Positions 48,566-55,347 of a DNA stretch of 64,000 nucleotides are shown in pieces. Numbering within the stretch: position 1 is the first letter of the stretch; each line of letters opens with the position of its first letter. Origin of the DNA: Variovorax sp. DXTD-1 (GTDB lineage: Bacteria; Pseudomonadota; Gammaproteobacteria; Burkholderiales; Burkholderiaceae_C). The stretch spans positions 1-64,000 of the forward strand of contig NZ_RWKH01000022.1 of the NCBI RefSeq assembly GCF_003984625.1, in the 5' to 3' direction. Made by a program: the position numbers and the translations under genes. Under the pieces are notes generated by a model that was not told the origin of the DNA, did not search any database, and saw only the letters and a list, made by a program, of their open reading frames with translations.

Positions 48566-50758
48566 TCAGAAGGCATAGGCTTCGCGGCGGCGCGCCTCGC
48601 CGCGCTGCAGCCATCCGATGACGGCGCCGCGCACACGCTCGCGCAGCTTGTCCCAGCCTGTCGGGTTGCTCACGATCTGCGCCTTGTAGAACGAGGGGCA
48701 CAGCACGGCGGCATGCGAAACGTCGCCGCAGTTGCCGCAGCCCACGCAACTGTCGAGCACGGTGGCAACGGGGTCGATGCGCAGCGGATCGGGGTTGGGC
48801 TTGATGGAGAGCGACGGGCAGCCCGACAGGCGAATGCACGAGTGGTCGCCGGTGCAGGCATCCGAATCGACGCCGAACTTTTCGCGCACCATGCGCTTGC
48901 CGTCGGCGATGGCCTTGCGCACGAGCGGCTTCTCGCGGCGCTGCTTGTTGAGCATGCACTCCGATTGGGCGATGAGGACCTTCGGCCCTTTCTTGGTGGT
49001 GGTGAGCGCTTCTTTCAGCGCATCGCGCATGCCCGCGACGTCGTAGGTTCGGCGCATTGTTTTTACCCACTCCACGCCCACGCCGCGCACTGCACGCTCG
49101 ATCTCGTGGCCGGTGCTGCGCGTCTTGTTGACGGCGTTCGACGAGAGGATGTCCTGCCCGCCGGTGGCCGAGGTGTAGTTGTTGTCGACAATGATGGTGA
49201 GGTTGTCGCTCTTGTTGAACACCGCGTTGGCGACGCCGCTCGTGAGGCCGTTGTGCCAGAAGCCGCCGTCGCCCATTATCGAGATGGCGCGCTTGCCGGC
49301 CGGCGCATTCAGCGCCGCCGCACCGGCACCGCCCAGGCCGTAGCCCATGGTGGTGTTGCCGATGTTGAAGGGCGGCAAGATGGAGAACAGGTGGCAGCCG
49401 ATGTCGGCACTCACATGATGCGCACCGAGTTCGCGCTCGACCAGCTTCATCGCGCTGAAGATCGGGCGCTCGGGGCAGCCGGTGCAAAAGCCCGGCGGGC
49501 GCGCATGCACGACGTCGCCGAGCGCCGTCGACGGCATGGCCGGCTCGGGTGCCGCATCGACGCCGATGGCGGCGACTTCCTTCAGCGGGATCACCTTTCG
49601 CACCGGTGCGGGAACGGGCAGCGGTGCAAGCCGCTCGTAGCGCTCGCAGAAGGTGCGTGCGCCCTTCAGCAGTTCGGACGCCGTGTATTCGCCGGCCACG
49701 GGCAACATGTCCTTGCCGTGCAGCACGGTCGTGGAGCCCGCTTGCCGCAGGATGGTCGCGAGGTTCTGTTCGACGAAGTTGGGCTGCCCCTCTTCGACGA
49801 TCAGCACCGCACGCTTGCCTTCGCAGAAGCGGATCACTTCGCTCTCGATAACCGGGTAGGCCACGTTCATCACGTAGAGCGGCACCTGGGTGTTGCCGTA
49901 CACGTCGGCCAGGCCCAGGCGCTCCAGCGCGCGCAGCAGCGTGTTGTAGCTGCCGCCCTGCACGATGATGCCGATGTCGTCGGCGTCTTCGGAGAAAAAC
50001 TCGTTGAGCTTGCGCTCCTCGATGAAGCGCACGGCGGCGGGCCAGCGGTCCTTCACCTTTTCTTGTTCGTGCACAAAGCTCGCGGGCGGCAGCACGATGC
50101 GGCTGACGTCGCGCTGCGGGTTCTCCAGCGCCTCTTGCAGCGTGAACTTGGCGCGCTTGTTGTCGCCTGCAACGAAGTGCCCGTGCACATGGCAGGCGCG
50201 GATGCGCAGCTGCAGCATCACGGGCGTGTTGCTGGCCTCCGAAAGATCGAAGCCCGTTTTCACCGCATCGACGATGCTCGGCAGGTTGGGCCGCGGATCG
50301 AGCAGCCAGATCTGCGACTTCATTGCAAACGCATGGCTGCGCTCCTGCATGATGGAAGAGCCTTCGCCGTAGTCTTCGCCCACGATGATGAGCGCGCCGC
50401 CGATCACACCGCCCGAGGCCAGGTTGGCCAGCGCGTCCGACGCAACGTTGGTGCCCACGGTGGCCTTGAAGGTGACGGCGCCGCGCAGCGGATAGTTGAC
50501 CGAGGCGGCCAGCGTGGCTGCGGCGGTGGCTTCGCTTGCGCTGTTCTCGAAGCGGATGCCCTGCTCGGCAAGGATGTCCTGCGCATCGGCCAGCACGTCC
50601 ATCAGGTGCGAGATGGGTGCGCCCTGGTAGCCGGCCACATAGGAAACCCCCGATTCGAGCAAGGCCTTGGTGACGGCCAGAATGCCTTCACCGCGGAACA
50701 CCTCGCCCCCGGAAAGTCGCAGCTTCTTGACTTCTTCGACGAATGAACGCTCAGCCAT
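48566..50758 (-). CDS. iorA: Indolepyruvate ferredoxin oxidoreductase alpha subunit (IorA-like)
   Basis: A 730-residue IorA-type protein. The N-terminal transketolase-like pyrimidine-binding domain has LRLSGGEVFRGEGILAVTKA, GYQGAPISHLMDVLADAQ and FENSASEATAAATLAASVN. The thiamine diphosphate-binding domain has CTGCPERPIFSAMKLVE and ISIMGDGGFWHNGLTSGVAN. The C-terminal ferredoxin domain carries two cysteine clusters, CTGDHSCIRLSGCPSL and DSCVGCGNCGDVSHAAVLCP, for 4Fe-4S centres. I chose the ATG at 50758 because AAGGA lies upstream; 29 upstream codons overlap the promoter region. It is the first gene of the long operon. In an aerobe this oxygen-sensitive class of enzyme in an indole pathway points to an aryl-2-ketoacid such as isatinate. 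Confidence 0.92.
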   Translation of the reverse strand: MAERSFVEEVKKLRLSGGEVFRGEGILAVTKALLESGVSYVAGYQGAPISHLMDVLADAQDILAEQGIRFENSASEATAAATLAASVNYPLRGAVTFKATVGTNVASDALANLASGGVIGGALIIVGEDYGEGSSIMQERSHAFAMKSQIWLLDPRPNLPSIVDAVKTGFDLSEASNTPVMLQLRIRACHVHGHFVAGDNKRAKFTLQEALENPQRDVSRIVLPPASFVHEQEKVKDRWPAAVRFIEERKLNEFFSEDADDIGIIVQGGSYNTLLRALERLGLADVYGNTQVPLYVMNVAYPVIESEVIRFCEGKRAVLIVEEGQPNFVEQNLATILRQAGSTTVLHGKDMLPVAGEYTASELLKGARTFCERYERLAPLPVPAPVRKVIPLKEVAAIGVDAAPEPAMPSTALGDVVHARPPGFCTGCPERPIFSAMKLVERELGAHHVSADIGCHLFSILPPFNIGNTTMGYGLGGAGAAALNAPAGKRAISIMGDGGFWHNGLTSGVANAVFNKSDNLTIIVDNNYTSATGGQDILSSNAVNKTRSTGHEIERAVRGVGVEWVKTMRRTYDVAGMRDALKEALTTTKKGPKVLIAQSECMLNKQRREKPLVRKAIADGKRMVREKFGVDSDACTGDHSCIRLSGCPSLSIKPNPDPLRIDPVATVLDSCVGCGNCGDVSHAAVLCPSFYKAQIVSNPTGWDKLRERVRGAVIGWLQRGEARRREAYAF

Positions 50759-50816
50759 GTGGGTCCTTCTTCTTTCTCGTGGGAGGATGCGCTTCAGGTG
50801 CCACATCACGCTTTCT

Positions 50817-50845
50817 ATAATGTTGACAAATGAATGTATCCACAA
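50817..50845 (-). promoter_or_regulatory. Divergent promoter region between iorA and marR, with operator-like box
   Basis: On the minus strand TTGTGG (50845-50840), a 17-base spacer and CATTAT (50822-50817) make a plausible sigma-70 promoter for the catabolic operon. On the plus strand TTGACA (50823-50828) with ATGAAT two bases later (50830-50835) matches a box upstream of the operon at 55133 (TTGACA-N-ATGAAT). The box overlaps the promoter spacer, where repressor binding would block both directions. The gap runs from 50759 to 50917. Confidence 0.5.
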
Positions 50846-50917
50846 TCATGAATTACCCTAGACATGCAAGCAGCGTGCCTGCGGCCGGTATGCGGCGCGT
50901 GGCCATGAGGTGCGTTC

Positions 50918-51394
50918 ATGGCTGAGCAACCTCCTGAAACACATCGCTTCGTCGATGACTACCTGCCCGCGCTGCTGGCGCAGGCCAGCCAGCTGATCTC
51001 CTCGGAGTTCCACGAGGTGGCGCGCCAGCAAGGCTTCTCCGTTTCCGAGTGGCGCGTGATGGCATCGCTTGCCGGCAGCGAGCCCATCAGCATCGGCCAG
51101 CTTGCGCAAGTGACGGTGACCAAGCAGCCCACTGTCACGCGCCTGCTGGACCGCATGGAAGCACGCGGACAGGTCGAGCGGCTGCCCCATGAGAGTGATC
51201 GCCGCATCACGCTGGTGCGCATCACGCGCAAGGGGCTGAAGGCGGTGGAGCATCTGATGGAGCTCGCGCGCGACCACGAGCGGCGCGTGCTCGAACCCTT
51301 CGGCCTGCGGCGCGCCGAAGAACTCAAGCAGACCCTGCGGCAGATGATCGACCTGCACGTGCATGTGCCGGTCGAGGAGCCGGAGGAAGACTAG
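50918..51394 (+). CDS. MarR-family regulator of the catabolic locus
   Basis: A 158-residue MarR protein with the wHTH segments FSVSEWRVMASLAGSEPISI, GQLAQVTVTKQPTVTRLLDR, MEARGQVERLPHESDRRITL and VRITRKGLKAVEHL (DRR wing). It is divergent from iorA across a 159-base gap with a shared operator-like box, the classical layout of an autoregulated repressor of a catabolic operon. In known auxin loci (iacR, iadR) a MarR protein binds indole-3-acetate and releases the operon. This is the best candidate for that regulator here, inferred from position. Its stop codon overlaps that of the convergent oxidoreductase gene (CTAG). Confidence 0.93.
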   Translation: MAEQPPETHRFVDDYLPALLAQASQLISSEFHEVARQQGFSVSEWRVMASLAGSEPISIGQLAQVTVTKQPTVTRLLDRMEARGQVERLPHESDRRITLVRITRKGLKAVEHLMELARDHERRVLEPFGLRRAEELKQTLRQMIDLHVHVPVEEPEED

Positions 51395-52269
51395 GGCACG
51401 AGCACCGCGCGGCCCCGGTGGCCGCGCTGCGCGATCCATTCGAGTGCTGCTGCGGCATCGGTCAGCGCGAAGCTGCGCACGTCGAGGTGCAAACGGCCAT
51501 CGGCCAGGCGCGCGAGCAATCCGGGCGCGGCCGCACGGCCAGCGGCCTCTCGCCTGAACATGTTGAGCGGCAGCAGCGCCACGTCGCGCTGCAGAAAGTG
51601 CGCGATGTCCAGCTGCAGCGTGGGGCCCGCGGTGTAGCCGATGAGCACGGCGCGGCCACCGGGCCGCACGGCGGGCAGCACTGCCGAAAGGACGCTTCCC
51701 CCGACCGTGTCGATCAACAGGTCTGTACTCGCTGCAGGTGGAGGCTCGGCATCCGGATCGACCGCCGCCACGGTGCAGCCGGCTTCGATGGCCAGCTGCA
51801 CGACCAGCGAGCCCACGGCACCGCTCGCGCCTGTCACCAACACCTGTTCGCCGGCCTGCAGCCTGGCGACTTCATGCAGCGCCACCCATGCCGATGTGGT
51901 GGGCGAAAAGAACGCAGCGCCCAGGGGCATGGGCAATGCATCGGGCAGCACGCCGAGTGCTTCGTCGGGCGCATCGATCAGCTCGCACCAGGTGCCGTCG
52001 AACAACGTCCCCAGGCCGCTGCCGCGCAGCCAGACGCGTTGGCCTTCGGCGTAGCGTTCGCTTGCGACGACGATGCCGGCGGCTTCCACGCCCGGCGTAT
52101 ACGGCAGCGGTGGATGCCGCAGGAAACTGCCGCGCCACACGGTGCGGTCGATGTGGCCGACCGTGGCGGCCTGCATGCGCACGATGGCGCGGCCAGGCCT
52201 GTGCACCGGGTCGGGCACCTCTTCCAGCGCGGGCACCGCATCGAAACCGTGGATGCGAACGGCCTTCAT
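51391..52269 (-). CDS. Zinc-independent quinone oxidoreductase / MDR-family alcohol dehydrogenase
   Basis: A 292-residue medium-chain dehydrogenase/reductase. It has the GroES-like N-terminal domain (PGRAIVRMQAATVGHIDRTV, PYTPGVEAAGIVV) and a Rossmann domain with VTGASGAVGSLVVQLA. No structural-zinc cysteine cluster is visible and no catalytic zinc ligands, so it belongs with the QOR type. It is shorter than the usual 320-330 residues, with deletions in the loops after the Rossmann core. It overlaps the hydrolase gene by 4 bases and is the last gene of the four-gene operon starting at 55133. It could reduce an enone or quinone formed during ring cleavage; the substrate is unknown. Confidence 0.88.
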   Translation of the reverse strand: MKAVRIHGFDAVPALEEVPDPVHRPGRAIVRMQAATVGHIDRTVWRGSFLRHPPLPYTPGVEAAGIVVASERYAEGQRVWLRGSGLGTLFDGTWCELIDAPDEALGVLPDALPMPLGAAFFSPTTSAWVALHEVARLQAGEQVLVTGASGAVGSLVVQLAIEAGCTVAAVDPDAEPPPAASTDLLIDTVGGSVLSAVLPAVRPGGRAVLIGYTAGPTLQLDIAHFLQRDVALLPLNMFRREAAGRAAAPGLLARLADGRLHLDVRSFALTDAAAALEWIAQRGHRGRAVLVP

Positions 52270-53066
52270 GGCAGCGTGGAGAGAAAGTCGAGCACCGTGC
52301 GTGCGAAGGCCTCCGGCATCTGGTCGGGCAAGGGAACCATGCCGCCTTCGATGTCGACAATGCGCGCCTGCGGCAGATGATGTTGCAGCTCTGCCGCATG
52401 CGGCGCAGCGAACGGGTCGTGGGTCGCGCGAATGATGAGCGCGGGTTGCGTCACGCGGCCGATGCGATCTTCCATGCCATACGACGCGACGGCGCGATGG
52501 CCCTCTTCAACTCGATGGCCGACTTTCAACGCATCGAGCACGAAGGCCTCGAGCAGATCGGGCCGCTCGGGCGGATAGAAGCCCTGCCGCTTTTGCCACA
52601 GTGCCGCGAGATGGCTGCCGTCCTGGCTCGGCGCCACCTCGTCGATGGGTGGCCGCTCTGCCCTTGCGCGGCGAAAGGCTTCGTCGGTGAATGGCGTGGA
52701 CGACAGCACCAGGCCGCGCACGCGGTCAGGAAAGGCGGCCGCCAGTTCGATGGCGACGACGCCGCCGGTGTGATGCCCGACGACATCGGCATGCGCAATG
52801 CCCAGCGCATCGAGCAGCTCACACGCCACGCGCGCCCATTGCTCGATACTCGCCGGCACGCCACCGTCCGCGGAATCGCCGAAGCCCGCAGTGTCCATTG
52901 CGATGGACCGAAAGCGCGCACCGATCAGGGGAAGCACTGCGCGGTATTCGGCCCAGCTGCGGGGCGACTGGTGCAGCAGCAGCACGGCTGGCGCATCTGC
53001 ATCGCCGCACGCCGCGTAATGCACCTGCCCCACCGACAGGTCGGCAAAGGCGCGGTGGATGGTCAT
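52266..53066 (-). CDS. Alpha/beta hydrolase with His in the nucleophile-elbow position
   Basis: A 266-residue alpha/beta hydrolase. The oxyanion region is LLLHQSPRSWAEYRAVLPLI, followed by MDTAGFGDSADGG. The nucleophile elbow reads VVGHHTGGVVAIELAA, so histidine occupies the position usually held by Ser, Asp or Cys in GxNxG. The acid and histidine regions are RATHDPFAAPHAAELQ and IEGGMVPLPDQMPEAF, where no catalytic His-Gly pair is clear. The frame ends cleanly and length is normal, so it is not a frameshift. HTG-type elbows occur in some dehalogenase-like hydrolases. Function may be changed or lost. It overlaps both neighbouring genes by 4 bases. Confidence 0.82.
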   Translation of the reverse strand: MTIHRAFADLSVGQVHYAACGDADAPAVLLLHQSPRSWAEYRAVLPLIGARFRSIAMDTAGFGDSADGGVPASIEQWARVACELLDALGIAHADVVGHHTGGVVAIELAAAFPDRVRGLVLSSTPFTDEAFRRARAERPPIDEVAPSQDGSHLAALWQKRQGFYPPERPDLLEAFVLDALKVGHRVEEGHRAVASYGMEDRIGRVTQPALIIRATHDPFAAPHAAELQHHLPQARIVDIEGGMVPLPDQMPEAFARTVLDFLSTLP

Positions 53067-54070
53067 GACAGCGTCTCGTCGGCCGGTGCGCGCCACAGGC
53101 CCGCATGCTTCAGCTCGCCGAGCGTGCGCGAGAGCACGTCGCGGCGGTAGGCGGCGATGTCGCGGCCCGCATAGCTGTAGAAGCCGCTGCCGGTCTTGAG
53201 GCCGAGCTGCCCTTCTTCCACCATCCGATCGACGATGGCGGGCGCGGTGTAGCGCCCCTTGTCGATCGAGGCCGACATTTCGCGGCTGGCATGGTGCAGG
53301 ATGTCGCAGCCGCCGAAGTCGATGAACTCGACCACGCCAAGTGCGGCGAAGCGCAGGCCCAGGCCGTAGCGCGTGGCCTTGTCGATCTCCTCGGCGGTGG
53401 CGGCGCCCTCCTCGATCATGCGGGCGGCCTCGTTCATCACCAATGCCTGCAGGCGCGGCACGATGTAGCCGGGCGACGCGCCGCAGACCACGGGCAGCTT
53501 GCCGATTTCTTCCATCAACGACTTGGTGCGTGCGAGCACGGCCGCATCGGTGCCCGGGTGGCAGCTGAGTTCGACCACCGGAATCACATACGCCGGGTTG
53601 AGCCAGTGCATGTTGAGGAAGCGCTTGGGCAGCCGCACGAGTGCCGCGAGCTGCGTCACGAGGATGCTGCTGGTGGTCGAGGTAAGGATCGCGTCGTCGC
53701 GGCAATGCCGGTTGATCTGCTCGAACGCCGCGCGCTTGGCCTCCATGGTTTCGGGCACGCCTTCAAACACCAGCTCTGCTGCGGCCAAAACCTGCGGTGC
53801 TTCGGCGGCGCTCACCAGGCTCACCCGTTCGGCGATGGCCTGTATCTGCTTTGCATCGATCACGCCGAGCTGCGCCAGGCCCGCAAGGCTTGCTTCAATC
53901 TCTGCCCTGGCCTCGCCCTGCAGGCGTTGCCAGGCTTCGTCGCTGCGCTGGCGAAGATCGATCAACGAGATGCGGTGACCGGCATAGGCGAACGCAATCG
54001 CGATGCCGCGCCCCATGCGGCCGGCGCCCACGGCCGCGAAGCGTGGCAGCGACGCGCGTTCATTCGCCAT
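53063..54070 (-). CDS. 3-hydroxyacyl-CoA dehydrogenase family protein
   Basis: A 335-residue HAD-family enzyme (the single-domain 3-hydroxybutyryl-CoA / L-gulonate-type branch). The NAD-binding loop is AVGAGRMGRGIAIAFAYAGH, then LVFEGVPETMEAKRAAFEQI, the active-site NMHWLNPAYVIPVVEL, where HWLNP replaces the classical HFFNP, and SPGYIVPRLQALVMNEAARM. The C-terminal domain has RYGLGLRFAALGVVEFIDFG. It overlaps the octopine-DH-like gene by 11 bases and the hydrolase gene by 4. It may oxidise a hydroxy acid in the lower pathway. Confidence 0.9.
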   Translation of the reverse strand: MANERASLPRFAAVGAGRMGRGIAIAFAYAGHRISLIDLRQRSDEAWQRLQGEARAEIEASLAGLAQLGVIDAKQIQAIAERVSLVSAAEAPQVLAAAELVFEGVPETMEAKRAAFEQINRHCRDDAILTSTTSSILVTQLAALVRLPKRFLNMHWLNPAYVIPVVELSCHPGTDAAVLARTKSLMEEIGKLPVVCGASPGYIVPRLQALVMNEAARMIEEGAATAEEIDKATRYGLGLRFAALGVVEFIDFGGCDILHHASREMSASIDKGRYTAPAIVDRMVEEGQLGLKTGSGFYSYAGRDIAAYRRDVLSRTLGELKHAGLWRAPADETLS

Positions 54071-55133
54071 CGTGCAGCCTTTGCTTGAGCTGTGCCGCGC
54101 TCAGGCTGGCAAGGCCCAGGCTTTCGAAGGTGCGCGGGCCTTGGCGCAGGTCGCGGCCGAGAAAACCGCCCACGATGGCAAGCAGCCCGTGTGCGATGGG
54201 TGCGTCCACGCCCGCATGGCACGCGGCAGAGGCCAGGAAGGCAAGCCCGAGTTCGGTGTCTTCGGTGATGTAGCGGTGCGTATGCAGATCGATGTTCTCG
54301 CGCCAGTCGCCGGACTTGACGAGCTGCTTGTGCGCATCGCCGTACATCCACTGGTCGTTGTTGTAGTGGTCGGCCAGCGGATAGTGCGGCGCACCGTGCC
54401 CGAAGGCCTCGCGCACGGCCATGCGCTCGCGGTCGAGCCGGTCGGTCACGTCGCGCACCGCACGCTGGGTGCCTTCGTTGTGGATGTCCCAGCGCTCGAA
54501 GTGCTGCAGCGGCGCGGCGTTCATCACCATGAGTGGCGGATGGATGACCGGGCCGGCATTCATGAGCGCGCCCGACAGCGCATCGCCGCAGCCGTGCACG
54601 GCGGGATAGGCCCTGCGGATCACTTCGATTGCCTCGGCCTCCTTGCGGGCCGGATAGACGCCGGTCGGCAGGCGGATGGCGCGGATGGTGACGTTCACTT
54701 CGCGCTCGCCGTGCTTGCGCGCGAGGTACGGCAGCGTGCCGGTCTCGGCCCAGGCCACGTCGGCACGGCTGCCCGCCTCTTTCACCGTTCGCGCCATCAC
54801 ATAGCTGCCGAAGGTGCCAGGCGGCAGGAAGACGACCTGACCGTCGACCAGGTGCGGCGCCATGGCCAGTGCGATGTCGTGCTGTGCAATGGCCGGCGTG
54901 GGAAGAACGATCAGCTCGGCGCCCTTCAGCGCCGCGGCGATGTCGGCGGTGGCGAGCGCAAGCGGCACCTCGCGCGTGCCGTCGGCATCCTTCAGCGTGA
55001 TGGCGCCGGCTTGCACCACCGCCTCGAGCGCCGCGGCATCGCGGCGCCACAGGCGCACCTCATGGCCGGCTTCGGACAGGTCCGCGGCGGCGGCGTAAGC
55101 ACCGTGGCCACCGCCAAGAATCGCAATTTTCAT
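54060..55133 (-). CDS. Octopine/nopaline dehydrogenase-like NAD(P)-dependent oxidoreductase
   Basis: A 357-residue two-domain dehydrogenase. The N-terminal Rossmann loop is KIAILGGGHGAYAAAADLSE. The catalytic domain has ETGTLPYLARK and LMNAGPVIHPPLMVMNAAPL, both typical of the NAD/NADP octopine/nopaline dehydrogenase family, and HNEGTQRAVRDVTDRLDRER. Members act on amino- or hydroxy-acid conjugates. In this context it might handle an amino-acid conjugate of auxin or a hydroxy acid, but that is speculation. It is the first gene of the four-gene operon, behind a TTGACA-containing promoter region, with ATG at 55133. Confidence 0.88.
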   Translation of the reverse strand: MKIAILGGGHGAYAAAADLSEAGHEVRLWRRDAAALEAVVQAGAITLKDADGTREVPLALATADIAAALKGAELIVLPTPAIAQHDIALAMAPHLVDGQVVFLPPGTFGSYVMARTVKEAGSRADVAWAETGTLPYLARKHGEREVNVTIRAIRLPTGVYPARKEAEAIEVIRRAYPAVHGCGDALSGALMNAGPVIHPPLMVMNAAPLQHFERWDIHNEGTQRAVRDVTDRLDRERMAVREAFGHGAPHYPLADHYNNDQWMYGDAHKQLVKSGDWRENIDLHTHRYITEDTELGLAFLASAACHAGVDAPIAHGLLAIVGGFLGRDLRQGPRTFESLGLASLSAAQLKQRLHDGE

Positions 55134-55201
55134 GTTCGAACTTTGAAAAAACAGATTCGATGAACCGGCAACCGCGGCGCGGACCGGAGAAGCAATGCGC
55201 C

Positions 55202-55233
55202 ATTACATTACTTTTCATGAATTCATATGTCAA
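55202..55233 (-). promoter_or_regulatory. Promoter and operator-like palindrome of the 55133 operon
   Basis: On the minus strand a consensus TTGACA (55233-55228) is followed by the perfect palindrome ATGAATTCAT (55226-55217). Possible -10 elements are TAATGT (spacer 17) or the overlapping TGTAAT (spacer 20). TTGACA-N-ATGAAT also occurs in the iorA-marR intergenic region, so a common MarR repressor is likely. The rest of the gap to 55347 contains only the terminator. Confidence 0.55.
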
Positions 55234-55273
55234 TCAAATTTCGCTGTAAAGAGCTTCTCGGAAACCCGCAACG

Positions 55274-55311
55274 AAAAAGCCCGCGCTTCTTGCGAAGCGC
55301 GGGCTTTCTTT
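55274..55311 (-). terminator. Rho-independent terminator of the DEAD-box helicase gene
   Basis: Eleven-bp perfect stem GCCCGCGCTTC / GAAGCGCGGGC with a 4-base loop and A/T runs on both sides. On the minus strand it is 37 bases after the helicase stop and ends in TTTTT. It also insulates the next promoter. Confidence 0.88.
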
Positions 55312-55347
55312 TGGGACGAGACGGCCGGTCGGCCGCTCCGGAATGGA

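Noticed and set aside
48458..50746. 762-codon plus-strand open frame opposite iorA
   Set aside because: Antisense shadow; the minus strand has all IorA motifs.
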